Below, piece after piece: positions 17,065 to 26,194 of a stretch of DNA of 64,000 nucleotides (position 1 is its first letter; each line of letters opens with the position of its first letter). The DNA is taken from contig NZ_AQXL01000128.1 of the NCBI RefSeq assembly GCF_000376225.1, forward strand, positions 1-64,000, given 5' to 3'. Source of the DNA: Effusibacillus pohliae DSM 22757 (GTDB lineage Bacteria; Bacillota; Bacilli; Tumebacillales; Effusibacillaceae). The notes under the pieces were generated by a model. That model worked only from the letters and a program-made list of their open reading frames with translations, was not told the origin of the DNA and made no database searches. Both the position numbers and the translations under genes were made by a program.

Positions 17065-17535
17065 TTATTTGCCCGTCGAGCCAAAACCGCCGGAACCACG
17101 CTCGGTCGGCTGCAATTCGTCGACCAGCCGCAGATCCGCCTGCAGCACCGGCAGAATCACCAACTGGGCGATCCGTTCGCCCGGTTGAATCGTATACATG
17201 GTCTGTTCCTGGTTGACGACGACACATTGGATTTCGCCGGTATAATCGCTGTCGATCACGCCGACCGAATTCGCCAGATTGATGCCGTGCTTGCTGGCCA
17301 GCCCGCTGCGCGGAAACACGAGCGCCACGTAAGCGGGGGAAGGCAGTTGAATCGCAATGCCGGTCGGGATGCGCACCTTCCCGCCCGGCGGAACCACCAC
17401 CGGCTCGTCCAGACATGCGCACAAATCCATACCGGCCGCGCCGGGAGTTGCGTAATAGGGCAACGGAAATCGCTCCCCGATCAACGGGGACACTTTTTTC
17501 ACCGACACTTGCAACTTTCGCTCCACAACCTGCAC
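17065..17535 (-). CDS. dut: dUTP diphosphatase
   Basis: Dut hydrolyses dUTP to dUMP and pyrophosphate, keeping uracil out of DNA and feeding thymidylate synthesis. All five trimeric dUTPase motifs are visible in 156 residues: A-G-M-D-L, P-R-S-G-L-A, G-V-I-D-S-D-Y-x-G-E-I, R-I-A-Q-L-V and the C-terminal R-G-S-G-G-F-G-S-T-G arm. The start has AGAGGTG upstream. It lies 84 bases below mlpA, in the position where B. subtilis order continues from mlpA to ymxH. Confidence 0.96.
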   Translation of the reverse strand: MQVVERKLQVSVKKVSPLIGERFPLPYYATPGAAGMDLCACLDEPVVVPPGGKVRIPTGIAIQLPSPAYVALVFPRSGLASKHGINLANSVGVIDSDYTGEIQCVVVNQEQTMYTIQPGERIAQLVILPVLQADLRLVDELQPTERGSGGFGSTGK

Positions 17536-17619
17536 CTCTTAATCCTGACTCGACAATTTTTGGTCCCCAGCGAAGGAATCGGTATTGACCGCAAAAGCTT
17601 TGCATCATTGCCTGTGGTA

Positions 17620-18861
17620 CTACGGCAGCCGCAAATCGTCAAACGGCCCGATCGCAGCCATCGCCAGCGGACCGCTGCACACTTTTTCCGCCACTTCCCG
17701 GATCTCATCCAGCGTCACATCGTTGATCCGGCGGATCGTCTCATCCAGGGTGATTTGTTTGCCAAGCAGCAGCTGATTTTTGCCGAGGCGGCTCATCCGC
17801 GAACTGGTGCTCTCCAGCGACAGCATCAGCGAACCTTTCACCTGTTCTTTCGCTTTCTGCAGTTCTGCCGTTGTAATCCCTTCGCTCGCGAGTTGAGCCA
17901 ATATCTTGCCGATCAAATCGACCACTTGCTGCGCCTGTTCCGGGGACGTGCCGGTATAAACGCCGAATGCTCCGCTGTCACGATAAGACGAATAGAAGCT
18001 GTAGACCGAATACGCCATCCCGCGCTCTTCGCGAATCTCCTGGAACAGCCGGGAGCTGGAACTGCCGCCGACGATATTATTCAACAGGATCAGCGGATAC
18101 ATCTGCGGGTCATCAAAAGCAAACCCTTGTGCTGCAAGACAGATGTGAGCCTGTTCGGTCGCTTTCCGTCGAACCTGCTTGTTCGCCTCAAATACGGGCG
18201 GGATATGGGTCGTCTCCACCCGCTGGCCGTTCAGCTCGGAGAACCATTGCTCGGCCGCTTTGTGTACAACTTCCGCCCGCACATTGCCGGCTACCGCCAA
18301 CACCATATTGTCCGGAGTATAGCGGGCGTTCAGGTACGACAGCAAATCATCGCGCGTAAACGACAGCAGATTCGATTCCGGCCCCAAAATCGTATACCCG
18401 AGCGTATGGTCCGGAAACATCGTCAGCGCCAGCAGGTCGTGCACCTGATCGTCCGGCGTATCTTCGTACATTTTGATTTCCTCGATGATCACTTTCCGTT
18501 CTTTCGCCAGTTCCTCCGGCGCAAAATTCGAGTGAATCAACATATCGGCCAGCGTTTCCAGCGCCAGTTCAAAATGTTCGTCCAACACCTTCGCGTAATA
18601 GCAGGTGTATTCCTTTGACGTAAACGCATTCACCTGGCCGCCGATCCCGTCAAACAGCTCGGCGATTTGCCTGGCTGTCCGCTTGTCGGTTCCCTTGAAC
18701 ATCATATGTTCGATAAAATGCGAAATCCCGTTCGTGGCCTGATTCTCGTCGCGCGAGCCCGTATGTACCCATACGCCCAGCGATACGGACCGAACGGACG
18801 GAATCTCTTCCACAACGAGTTGCATCCCGTTCCTTAATCTCCCCTGGTAAAACAATGACAT
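17620..18861 (-). CDS. mlpA: M16-family zinc peptidase (MlpA/YmxG)
   Basis: This 413-residue inverzincin-type protease resembles mitochondrial processing peptidase and B. subtilis MlpA (YmxG). The inverted zinc motif H48-F-I-E-H52 is intact and the third ligand Glu lies in the E-R-x-V-I-I-E-E-I-K stretch near 125-130. The C-terminal half is the usual inactive homologous domain (R-L-F-Q-E-I-R-E-E-R-G-x-A-Y). There is no signal peptide, so it should be cytoplasmic. The order pnp-ylxY-mlpA is conserved. The cellular substrate is unknown. Confidence 0.95.
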   Translation of the reverse strand: MSLFYQGRLRNGMQLVVEEIPSVRSVSLGVWVHTGSRDENQATNGISHFIEHMMFKGTDKRTARQIAELFDGIGGQVNAFTSKEYTCYYAKVLDEHFELALETLADMLIHSNFAPEELAKERKVIIEEIKMYEDTPDDQVHDLLALTMFPDHTLGYTILGPESNLLSFTRDDLLSYLNARYTPDNMVLAVAGNVRAEVVHKAAEQWFSELNGQRVETTHIPPVFEANKQVRRKATEQAHICLAAQGFAFDDPQMYPLILLNNIVGGSSSSRLFQEIREERGMAYSVYSFYSSYRDSGAFGVYTGTSPEQAQQVVDLIGKILAQLASEGITTAELQKAKEQVKGSLMLSLESTSSRMSRLGKNQLLLGKQITLDETIRRINDVTLDEIREVAEKVCSGPLAMAAIGPFDDLRLP

Positions 18862-18922
18862 CCTCCTTTTAACCTGTGCCTGTCATACAATATAGCAAAG
18901 GAAAGGAGTTCCTACAATGAAT

Positions 18923-19861
18923 TTATTGGACCTTGCGGATCGGCGACAGCAGTTCACTGACCGTAACCAATTGGAACCCCTTTTGCTTCAGGTCTGGTAC
19001 TAGAGTACGCAGCGCGCCTAAAGTTGGTTCGGTCGGATGCATCAACACGAGCGCCCCGTTTTTCGCGTTCGGAACAATCCGCCTGATAATCTCCGCTTGC
19101 GACGGTCGGCGCCAATCGACCGTATCAAGCGTCCACAAGACGGTGCCCATGCCGTGCTCCCTTGCGATTTTTACGGTGGTCTCGTTGTAGGAACCGGACG
19201 GCGGAGCGAACCACTTGCTTTGTACGCCGAGTACCTTGCGGATTTCCTCCTGCGTTTTGGCAATTTGCTCCGCCTGTTTCGCCGGCGGTAGGGCAGCCAT
19301 ATCGGGATGCGTGTACGCGTGGTTGCCGATCTCATGGCCTTCCGCCACAATTCGTTTGGCGGCATCCGGATTTTTTTTGAGCCATGACCCGTCGAGAAAG
19401 AACGTCGCCTTCACCCCGTTTTCCCTCAACACCTGCAGAATGCCGTCGAGATACTCGGTTCCCCATGCCACGTTGACCATTAACGCCATTTCCTGTTTGT
19501 GCGGGTTCCCCTGATAGACCGGTAGGTTGGGAAAATCGCTCATCTTCACTTTCGGCAGAATCTGCCGGTAGATGTAGCACTCGGGACCGCGTCCGCCCAT
19601 TTTTCTCATGTTTTCCGCTGTCGCTTCCACATCCAGCTCGATCCCGTTCAACTCCGGGATGATGTTCGGTTTGCCCGCTTTGCTGACCACCGCGTCGATC
19701 GGCTTTTGATAGCGCCTGGCGGCCTCGTGTTGCAAATCTTCGCGCGATATCGATTGCACCGAAGCCGCTTGCGGTTGAACACCTGCCGGCTGCCCCGTAG
19801 CGGTCTGCAGAGTGATCCCCAAGAAAGCGGCCAACAAGCTGGCGACAACATACGATCGCAT
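18923..19861 (-). CDS. ylxY: YlxY-like polysaccharide deacetylase family protein, probably non-catalytic
   Basis: This 312-residue exported protein has a signal peptide (residues 1-23, ending A-T-G-Q) and a C-terminal NodB homology domain from about 125. Zinc-type histidines are present in H176-E-I-G-N-H181-x-x-T-H185, but the first catalytic motif, normally T-F-D-D-G, reads M-V-N130-V-A-W-G, so the catalytic base and metal Asp are missing. Members of the YlxY sporulation family share this position between pnp and mlpA. It is likely located outside the membrane or in the intermembrane space of the forespore; enzymatic activity is doubtful. Confidence 0.9.
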   Translation of the reverse strand: MRSYVVASLLAAFLGITLQTATGQPAGVQPQAASVQSISREDLQHEAARRYQKPIDAVVSKAGKPNIIPELNGIELDVEATAENMRKMGGRGPECYIYRQILPKVKMSDFPNLPVYQGNPHKQEMALMVNVAWGTEYLDGILQVLRENGVKATFFLDGSWLKKNPDAAKRIVAEGHEIGNHAYTHPDMAALPPAKQAEQIAKTQEEIRKVLGVQSKWFAPPSGSYNETTVKIAREHGMGTVLWTLDTVDWRRPSQAEIIRRIVPNAKNGALVLMHPTEPTLGALRTLVPDLKQKGFQLVTVSELLSPIRKVQ

Positions 19862-19909
19862 GCAAATTCCTCCCTCTCTGACAGCTTTTTCGCCTGGCTT
19901 AGTTTGCGC

Positions 19910-19948
19910 AAAAAAAATGGAAAAGAGCCAGATAGCTGACCCTTTTCC
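19910..19948 (-). terminator. Terminator after pnp
   Basis: Minus strand stem GGAAAAG plus GTCAG, CTAT loop, CTGGC plus CTTTTCC, followed by A and seven to eight T, immediately downstream of the pnp stop. Confidence 0.9.
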
Positions 19949-19950
19949 AA

Positions 19951-22176
19951 CTATTGCTTGTGTTCGGTTCGGTGGGACACGCGATCTCGTTCGCGGTCCC
20001 GCTCACCGCGTCCGTGCCGGCCGTCCCGTTCCCTTCTCGCAGACGGCGCAGGCGGCTCCGGCGGTTCGCCGCGCAGTTCCCGCAAGGCGGCTTTCCGCGA
20101 CAGATTGACCCGCCCCTGCGGATCGATGTCAGTCACTTTCACCATGATGTGATCGCCGACTTTCACCACATCTTCCGTCTTTTCCACCCGTTCTTCCGCC
20201 AGATGCGAGATGTGGACGAGCCCTTCCTTGCCAGGCAGCACTTCCACGAACGCCCCATATTTTTCCACTCGGGTGACGCGACCGTTGTAGATGCAGCCGA
20301 CTTCCACCTCACGAACGATCGCCTCGATCATCGAGCGGGCTTTCTCGCCTGCTTCGCTGTCGGTGGTGGCGATGTAGATCCGGCCGTCCTGTTCAATGTC
20401 GATTTTCACGCCGGTTTCTTCGATGATCTTGTTGATCACGCGGCCGCCCGGTCCAATCACTTCGCGAATCTTGTCCGGATGAATCTTCAGCGTGATGATC
20501 CGCGGTGCATACTTGGACAACTGTTCGCGCGGCTTGTCGATCACTTCCAGCATCTTGCCGAGGATGTGCATCCGGCCGCGATGCGCCTGTTCCAGCGCCT
20601 GTTTGAGGATTTCCCGGCTGAGGCCCTTGATTTTGATATCCATCTGCAGAGCGGTGACGCCGTTCGCAGTGCCCGCCACCTTGAAGTCCATATCGCCCAG
20701 GTGATCTTCCATGCCCTGGATGTCAGTCAACACGGCAAACCGGTCCCCTTCCGCCACCAGACCCATCGCAACCCCGGCAACGGGAGCCTTGATCGGCACC
20801 CCGGCATCCATCATCGCCAGGCAGGAAGCGCAGATGCTGGCCTGCGACGTGGAGCCGTTCGATTCCAGCACTTCGGACACCAGGCGAATGGTATACGGGA
20901 ACTCGTCTTCCGACGGAATCACCGGTTCCAGCGCCCGTTCGCCCAATGCCCCGTGGCCGATTTCCCGCCGGCCGGGAGCCCGGATCGGCCGCGCTTCGCC
21001 GACAGAAAACGGCGGAAAATTGTAATGGTGCATGAACCGTTTCGTCTCTTCCAGATCAAGCCCGTCCAGGATCTGCACGTCGCCCAACGCGCCCAGCGTG
21101 CAGACGGACAGCGCCTGTGTCTGCCCGCGCGTGAACAGACCGGAACCGTGCGTCCGCGGCAAAATTCCCACTTCACTGGTGATCGGCCGGACTTCGTCAA
21201 GCGCTCTGCCATCCGGGCGAATCCCTTCGAAAATAATCGCCCGGCGTACCTCTTCCTTCACGATGTTGTACAGAACTTCGTTAATATCAGCAATTTGCTG
21301 TTCCGTCAGTTCCGGATCGTTTTCTTGGAAGTACGCCACCGTCTCTTCTTTTACCGCATGGATCGCGTCTTCGCGGGCCTGTTTTTCCGGCGTGCGGATC
21401 GCCGCTTTCAGCTTCTCGGTCGCATACGCGCGGACCTGCTGGTCGATCGTCTGATCCACCGCGTGCAGCACCACTTCCATTTTCGGTTTGCCGACGGCGC
21501 GCTGAATTTCTTCCTGGAAGGCGACCAGCCGCTTGATTTCTTCGTGGCCGAACATGATCGCTTCCAGCATCACTTCTTCCGGCACCTCGTTGGCGCCCGC
21601 TTCTACCATCACGATCGCGTCTTTCGTGCCCGCTACCGTCAAATGCATGTCGCTTTTCGCTTCCTGCTCGACAGTCGGGTTGATCACGAACTGCCCGTCG
21701 ATCCTGCCAACGATCACGCCGGCGATCGGCCCTTCAAACGGTACATCGGAGATCATCAGCGCCGCCGAGGTGCCAATCATCGCAGCAATTTCCGGAGCAC
21801 AATCCTGGTCGACCGACATCACGATGTCGACGATTTGCACCTCGTTCCGAAATCCTTCCGGAAACAGCGGGCGGATCGGACGGTCAATCAATCGGCTCGC
21901 CAAAATCGCCTTTTCACTCGGACGGCCTTCCCGTTTGATAAAGCCGCCGGGGATTTTCCCGACCGCATACAGCCGTTCCTCATAGTTGACAGTCAACGGA
22001 AAAAAATCCAGGTCCTTCGGCTCCTTCGAGGCCGTGACAGTGGCCAGCACCACCGTTTCCCCGTAGCGAACCATCACAGCTGCGTTTGCCTGTTTCGCAA
22101 ACTTGCCTGTCTCAATCGTCAGTTTTCTGCCCGCAAGGTCTATTTCAAAAACCTGTGGTGTGACAGTTTCCTGCAT
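19951..22176 (-). CDS. pnp: Polyribonucleotide nucleotidyltransferase (PNPase)
   Basis: This 741-residue phosphorolytic 3'-5' exoribonuclease works in RNA turnover and cold adaptation. Two RNase PH domains flank an all-alpha domain; the second core carries [13 protein letters not shown]. The KH domain ([11 protein letters not shown]) is near 555-615 and the S1 domain near 620-690, ending in a highly charged low-complexity tail rich in Arg, Asp and Glu (about 705-741). It follows rpsO by about 145 bases, the widely conserved arrangement in which rpsO and pnp are cotranscribed. Confidence 0.97.
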   Translation of the reverse strand: MQETVTPQVFEIDLAGRKLTIETGKFAKQANAAVMVRYGETVVLATVTASKEPKDLDFFPLTVNYEERLYAVGKIPGGFIKREGRPSEKAILASRLIDRPIRPLFPEGFRNEVQIVDIVMSVDQDCAPEIAAMIGTSAALMISDVPFEGPIAGVIVGRIDGQFVINPTVEQEAKSDMHLTVAGTKDAIVMVEAGANEVPEEVMLEAIMFGHEEIKRLVAFQEEIQRAVGKPKMEVVLHAVDQTIDQQVRAYATEKLKAAIRTPEKQAREDAIHAVKEETVAYFQENDPELTEQQIADINEVLYNIVKEEVRRAIIFEGIRPDGRALDEVRPITSEVGILPRTHGSGLFTRGQTQALSVCTLGALGDVQILDGLDLEETKRFMHHYNFPPFSVGEARPIRAPGRREIGHGALGERALEPVIPSEDEFPYTIRLVSEVLESNGSTSQASICASCLAMMDAGVPIKAPVAGVAMGLVAEGDRFAVLTDIQGMEDHLGDMDFKVAGTANGVTALQMDIKIKGLSREILKQALEQAHRGRMHILGKMLEVIDKPREQLSKYAPRIITLKIHPDKIREVIGPGGRVINKIIEETGVKIDIEQDGRIYIATTDSEAGEKARSMIEAIVREVEVGCIYNGRVTRVEKYGAFVEVLPGKEGLVHISHLAEERVEKTEDVVKVGDHIMVKVTDIDPQGRVNLSRKAALRELRGEPPEPPAPSARRERDGRHGRGERDRERDRVSHRTEHKQ

Positions 22177-22283
22177 GTAGGCAATAAGCCTCCCTTCAAC
22201 ATCTCTTCCGCAACAGATTCAAAAAACATGTACACAAACAAATACATTTCGGCATAGCCACAGTATTTCCTTCTTTTTCATGC

Positions 22284-22319
22284 AAAAAACAGGAAGCGGG
22301 TGGCGTTCCCCGCTTCCTG
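22284..22319 (-). terminator. Terminator or attenuator after rpsO
   Basis: Minus strand CAGGAAGCGGG and CCCGCTTCCTG arms followed by six T. Because pnp lies just beyond in the same direction, partial read-through is expected. Confidence 0.85.
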
Positions 22320-22320
22320 G

Positions 22321-22590
22321 TTATTTCCGCAGGCCCAGTTTTTCCACCACCGCACGGTACCGGTTGATATCCTTCTTGCGAAGGTAGTTCAACAAGTTCC
22401 GGCGATGTCCGACCATTTTCAGAAGGCCACGGCGAGAGTGGTGATCCTTCTTGTGAACGCGCAAATGCTCGTTCAGGTAGTTGATCTTGTTGGTCAGGAT
22501 CGCGATTTGCACTTCCGGCGATCCGGTGTCGTTTTCATGCACCTTGAACTCGTCGATCAAAGCCTGTTTTTGTTCAGCGGACAACGACAT
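22321..22590 (-). CDS. rpsO: 30S ribosomal protein S15
   Basis: S15 (89 residues) is a primary 16S rRNA-binding protein needed for 30S platform assembly. Family hallmarks are the N-terminal helix [10 protein letters not shown], the [11 protein letters not shown] motif, [11 protein letters not shown], and R-R-x-L-L-x-Y-L-R-K. An in-frame extension upstream lacks similarity; the ATG at 22590 has AGGAGG upstream. It is followed by a strong stem-loop and then pnp. In other bacteria S15 represses its own translation; I could not identify the leader structure here. Confidence 0.97.
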   Translation of the reverse strand: MSLSAEQKQALIDEFKVHENDTGSPEVQIAILTNKINYLNEHLRVHKKDHHSRRGLLKMVGHRRNLLNYLRKKDINRYRAVVEKLGLRK

Positions 22591-22664
22591 GGTACGCCAC
22601 CTCCTTTTCGATAATATCCCCTCAGCCCAGAAATCGTCGAGGTACTCGAAATCCGCGCAGAGGT

Positions 22665-22886
22665 TCACTTTCCGATGACGGTAATGACCAATCTTCCTTG
22701 GGCAATGTCCTTTGCCACAATGTCAAACGTGCGCCCCGATAGTGACACAAACCCGCGAAAGCGGGTGGCTATCGGTACGCTGCCGGGAATCTGGTTTGCC
22801 GCCCGCACGATGTCTTCCACGCGAATCCCTCGTTGTCGCTCCTCATGCAGCCTCTGCTTCGCATGCACCGTGACGATCACTTTCAT
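22665..22886 (-). CDS. Small hypothetical protein, DUF4258/BrnT-like fold suspected
   Basis: This 73-residue basic protein begins [17 protein letters not shown] and continues R-G-I-R-V-E-D-I-V, the pattern (His-Ala-x-x-Arg-Met/Leu ... Glu-Arg-Gly-Ile) of DUF4258-type proteins, some of which are RelE-fold toxin relatives. The rest is beta-rich ([22 protein letters not shown]). Its ATG lies one base after the stop of the upstream 76-codon gene and it has no good ribosome binding site, so it is translationally coupled. No membrane segment. Assignment to a family is tentative. Confidence 0.65.
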   Translation of the reverse strand: MKVIVTVHAKQRLHEERQRGIRVEDIVRAANQIPGSVPIATRFRGFVSLSGRTFDIVAKDIAQGRLVITVIGK

Positions 22887-22887
22887 G

Positions 22888-23118
22888 TCAGTTGAAAGGT
22901 TCGGTCGAACCTTCAAAATAACGGTCAGTCTCGACAAACAGCGAAAACAGCGTGTCCTGAAAGGCAACGAGGTGCGGATCGGTTATGCCGTTTTTCCGGT
23001 ACAACTTGACCATTTCGCGGTTCAGGCGCTGGAACTCTTCGCTGATACAGATGCGGGCGATCTCCCGGCACAGTTGAAAAAGACGGGCATCACGCGAGTC
23101 AACGGACGGGTATTTCAC
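22888..23118 (-). CDS. Small helical hypothetical protein (76 aa), Spo0E-like hairpin suspected
   Basis: The start is a GTG preceded by AAGGGGAGAT. The product is mostly helical, with two amphipathic helices around residues 32-45 (L-N-R-E-M-V-K-L-Y-R-K-N-G) and 50-68 (V-A-F-Q-D-T-L-F-S-L-F-V-E), reminiscent of the Spo0E-type phosphatase hairpin, but the diagnostic S-Q-E-L-D motif is absent, so this is only a shape resemblance. It is the first gene of a two-gene unit driven by a good sigma-A promoter and sits between the ribF terminator and rpsO, where most relatives have nothing. Confidence 0.6.
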   Translation of the reverse strand: MKYPSVDSRDARLFQLCREIARICISEEFQRLNREMVKLYRKNGITDPHLVAFQDTLFSLFVETDRYFEGSTEPFN

Positions 23119-23181
23119 GGCACATCTCCCCTTGCAGCCAGGATGTGCTGTCAAGACAAGTGTCCGTTCATACCAGGTTGT

Positions 23182-23210
23182 AGTATAGCATAGATTGCGG
23201 CGGGAGTAAA
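23182..23210 (-). promoter_or_regulatory. Sigma-A promoter for the small gene pair
   Basis: Minus strand TTTACT, exact 17-base spacer, TATACT, with a leader of about 55 bases. It lies just after the ribF terminator and may also feed rpsO-pnp by read-through. Confidence 0.75.
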
Positions 23211-23263
23211 CCAGACAGCACTCGATTGCTTCCAGTCTATGCCGCTTTTTGGTTGTCTTATGC

Positions 23264-23284
23264 AAAAACCCGCTCACGAAGCGG
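23264..23284 (-). terminator. Terminator after ribF
   Basis: Minus strand CCGCT, TCGTG loop, AGCGG, then GTTTTTG, about 40 bases after the ribF stop. It closes the rimP-ribF operon. Confidence 0.7.
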
Positions 23285-23322
23285 CCGTCTCCAGCAATCG
23301 CAGCGCACCGCAAAGCATCGCT

Positions 23323-24276
23323 TCACTTCGTGGGGCTGTTTGCCAGCCGCCGTTTCGCTTCCTGCACATCCGCCTGAATCTGGGCGATCAGGTCGCGGGC
23401 GGAGTTGAATTTTTTCTCCGACCGCAGGAAATCGAGAAACTCGATGCGGATTTGCCGGTGGTACAAATTCCCGGAAAAATCGAACAGGTGGGCCTCCAGC
23501 GTGACCCCTTCCTCCAAGTCGTGAAACGTCGGCTTGAAGCCGATATTCATCACGCCGTAGCGTGTTTCTTGCGAATCCAGCAGATGCGCCCTGATCAAAT
23601 AGACGCCGGTGCGCGGCAGCACAAATTTGTACAGCGGTTCCACATTGGCAGTCGGAAATCCGAGCAGCTTGCCGCGTCCTTCCCCCCGGACAACCTCTCC
23701 AACCACCGCGTAAGGTTTGCCGAGCAGCTCGGCTGCCAGCTTCACTTCTCCCAACAGCAGTTTCTCCCGGATAAACGAGGAAGAAACTTTCTCCCCATAG
23801 AGATTCACAGCCTGCACCACATGCACCGTTTTGCCGAACCGTTCCGCCAATTCCCGCAAGACGGAAGCATCGGCCCGCCCGCCAGCCCCAAACCGGTAGT
23901 CAAACCCGACGACGATCGCGGTCGCGTTCATCCGCGCGAGAAAATCGGCCACAAACCGGTCCGCCGGGATGGCGGCAAACCGCTCGTCAAACTGCACAAC
24001 GTAACAAATCTCCACTCCCAGCTCCGCAAGCGCCTGCAGCTTGATCGGCAAAGGGGTCAATTGCCGATCATAGTTGGCGCCCGCTCCCAACACTTGCCGC
24101 GGATGCGGATCGAATGTCATGACCGACAGACTGACGCCTTTTTGCCTGGCTAGTTCGCCCGCTTCCCGGACTATCTGCCGATGCCCTTTATGTACTCCGT
24201 CAAAATTGCCGAGCGCCATCACGCTCGGTTCGAACGGCTGGTTACCCGCTATTCCTGCAATTCGAACTGTCTTCAC
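23323..24276 (-). CDS. ribF: Bifunctional riboflavin kinase/FAD synthetase
   Basis: RibF makes FMN and then FAD from riboflavin. The 317-residue protein has the nucleotidyltransferase motif G-N-F-D-G-V-H-K-G-H near 27-36, a second conserved S-S-x-I-R (S-S-S-F-I-R-E) near 160, and the C-terminal kinase domain with G-R-G-K-L-L-G-F-P-T-A-N near 190-202. The frame is open for over 140 codons upstream inside truB, but a GTG preceded by GGAGG gives the normal family length. It is the last gene of the rimP-nusA-infB operon. Confidence 0.95.
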   Translation of the reverse strand: MKTVRIAGIAGNQPFEPSVMALGNFDGVHKGHRQIVREAGELARQKGVSLSVMTFDPHPRQVLGAGANYDRQLTPLPIKLQALAELGVEICYVVQFDERFAAIPADRFVADFLARMNATAIVVGFDYRFGAGGRADASVLRELAERFGKTVHVVQAVNLYGEKVSSSFIREKLLLGEVKLAAELLGKPYAVVGEVVRGEGRGKLLGFPTANVEPLYKFVLPRTGVYLIRAHLLDSQETRYGVMNIGFKPTFHDLEEGVTLEAHLFDFSGNLYHRQIRIEFLDFLRSEKKFNSARDLIAQIQADVQEAKRRLANSPTK

Positions 24277-24308
24277 CGCTATGCCCTCCTGCTCCTTGTA
24301 CCCAACCT

Positions 24309-25223
24309 TCACGCGTTGAACACTTTCTCCGGCTTTGTGCGGATCGTCTGTCCGTCGCTGTCCACCACCCGGTAGATCGCCAGCAATTGGCCGCTGGCCG
24401 ATTCGAGCCGGATTCGTTCCCCCGTTTCCCGTTCCTGTCCGGCGGCGGAAAACGACATCTCCAGTCCGTTGAACACCCGTCTCGCCTGTCTGTCGGTCAC
24501 GACATAGCACGGAAAATCGGCCACAGCAACCGACGGCGGCAACAGATAATCCGCGATCCGCCCTTCCGCTGCCGCCTGCCCGATCACGTCGAGCGAATGG
24601 GCCATCTGCAGCGTGAAAGGACCCGAACGGGTGCGCGTCAACCGCGACATATGGGCGGGAATCCCAAGCGTTTGTCCGATGTCGTGGCAAAGCGTCCGCA
24701 CATAGGTGCCTTTTGAACATTCCACGCGGAACCGGACCCGCGGCAGCTCGCAGTCCAATTCCAGTTCCGTAATCGCGAGCTCGTAGATCGTCACCCTGCG
24801 CGGAGGCAGCGCCACCCGCTCCCCTTGCCGGGCCAGGTCGTAAGCCCGCCGGCCGTTGATTTTGAGCGCGGAAAACGCCGGTGGAACCTGTTCAATCTCA
24901 CCGCAAAATTTGTCGAATGCCGCCCGAATTTCCGCCTCCGTCACAGACACATGCGCCACCCGTTCGACGATTTCGCCCGATGCGTCCTGCGTGTCGGTCG
25001 AGTACCCGAGCGTCAGTTCGGCTGCGTACGCTTTGCTCTGGTCGAGCAGGTATTCGGCGAGGCGGGTGGCCTGCCCGATGCACAACGGGAGCACGCCGTC
25101 CACATCGGGATCGAGCGTTCCGGTATGGCCGACCTTCTTCACGCCGAGAATCTTTTTGACTCGGCCCACCACCTGCTGCGACGTCATGCCTTTCGGTTTG
25201 TCGATCACCAGGATTCCGTTCAT
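24309..25223 (-). CDS. truB: tRNA pseudouridine(55) synthase
   Basis: TruB isomerises U55 in the T-loop of tRNA. The 304-residue protein begins G-I-L-V-I-D-K-P-K-G-M-T-S and has catalytic Asp38 in G-H-T-G-T-L-D-P-D, followed by G-V-L-P-L-C-I-G-Q-A-T-R. The C-terminal PUA-like part (V-F-N-G-L-E) is present. Its ATG overlaps the stop of nrnA as ATGA, and ribF follows 32 bases later; rbfA, truB and ribF are neighbours in many bacteria. Confidence 0.96.
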   Translation of the reverse strand: MNGILVIDKPKGMTSQQVVGRVKKILGVKKVGHTGTLDPDVDGVLPLCIGQATRLAEYLLDQSKAYAAELTLGYSTDTQDASGEIVERVAHVSVTEAEIRAAFDKFCGEIEQVPPAFSALKINGRRAYDLARQGERVALPPRRVTIYELAITELELDCELPRVRFRVECSKGTYVRTLCHDIGQTLGIPAHMSRLTRTRSGPFTLQMAHSLDVIGQAAAEGRIADYLLPPSVAVADFPCYVVTDRQARRVFNGLEMSFSAAGQERETGERIRLESASGQLLAIYRVVDSDGQTIRTKPEKVFNA

Positions 25224-26194
25224 GATCCGACCGCTTCTCTCACTTTCGCCAGCACCGCCAACGCCGCTTGTTCAATCGGTCCTTCCAGAATGCACCCGGC
25301 GGCCCGCGCATGTCCGCCCCCGCCGAACAACAGGGCGATTTCCCCCACGTCCACCCGCCGTTTCGAACGCAGGCTGACTTTGATCGTGCCGTCCGCTTGT
25401 TCCCGGAACAGAATGCCGACTTCCACGCCCTGAATGTTGCGGGCGTACGCAACCAGCCCTTCCGTGTCCTGATCGGTCGCTCCCGCCCGCGCGAGCTGCT
25501 CGCGATTGACCGCGATCCAGGCGATTTGCCCGGAATCGTCCCGCTTGAGGCCGGCCAATCCCTCCCGAATCAGTTGCACCTGGGACCAGGTCAACGTTTC
25601 CAGCGCCCGTTCCGCCACATCGTAGGGAGCGACTCCGTGCGCCAACAGGTCGGCCGCCATGTGGTGCACCTCGACAGTCGTATTGCTATAGCGGAATCCT
25701 CCCGTATCGGTCAAAAGCCCCGTATACAGGCAGGTGGCCATCTTCCGGTCGATCGCCACGTTCATGAATCGGGCCAGATTGTAGACGATTTGCGAGGTGG
25801 CGGCCGCGTCCGCATCCACCAGATTGATCTGCCCAAACTGATCGTTCGTTTTATGATGGTCGATATTCAGCAGGCAGGCGTCTTCTGCCACCAATGCTGC
25901 ACAGCTCCCCAACCGCTTCAAATCGCCGCAATCCAGCGCCACAACGCTGGCAAATGGGCGCGGGATCTCGGCAGCCAACCGCACGGCGTCCGCCAGCGGC
26001 AAAAAGCGAAACCTGTCGGGCACCGGTTCCTCCACTGCAACCGTAAACCGTTTGCCCAACATATGCAGCAGATGGGCGAAGCCGAGCGTGGAACCGAGCG
26101 CGTCCCCGTCGGGCTGGACGTGCGTCAGCAGCAAAAAATCGTCATGCCGCCGGAGAAAATCGGCCGCCTCCTGCATCATGCGCATTTTGTCCAC
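25220..26194 (-). CDS. nrnA: Bifunctional oligoribonuclease/pAp phosphatase NrnA
   Basis: This 324-residue DHH/DHHA1 phosphoesterase degrades oligoribonucleotides (nanoRNA) and 3'-phosphoadenosine 5'-phosphate. Metal motifs are H25-V-Q-P-D-G-D31-A-L-G-S, A-L-D-C-G-D, and D-H-H-K-T; the DHHA1 substrate motif G-G-G-G-H-A-R-A-A-G is near 293-302. Start is GTG sharing a base with the rbfA stop (TAGTG), and it overlaps truB by four bases, so translation through rbfA-nrnA-truB is coupled. B. subtilis nrnA is elsewhere in the chromosome; insertion between rbfA and truB is common in other Firmicutes. Confidence 0.94.
   Translation of the reverse strand: MDKMRMMQEAADFLRRHDDFLLLTHVQPDGDALGSTLGFAHLLHMLGKRFTVAVEEPVPDRFRFLPLADAVRLAAEIPRPFASVVALDCGDLKRLGSCAALVAEDACLLNIDHHKTNDQFGQINLVDADAAATSQIVYNLARFMNVAIDRKMATCLYTGLLTDTGGFRYSNTTVEVHHMAADLLAHGVAPYDVAERALETLTWSQVQLIREGLAGLKRDDSGQIAWIAVNREQLARAGATDQDTEGLVAYARNIQGVEVGILFREQADGTIKVSLRSKRRVDVGEIALLFGGGGHARAAGCILEGPIEQAALAVLAKVREAVGS

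Noticed and set aside
19954-22257. Long open frame of 767 codons on the plus strand across pnp
   Set aside because: It is the GC-driven antisense shadow of pnp, with composition typical of such frames and no ribosome binding site or family similarity; pnp itself is unmistakable.
22888-23118. Calling the small gene a Spo0E phosphatase
   Set aside because: The helical hairpin is similar in shape, but the required S-Q-E-L-D motif is absent; kept as hypothetical.
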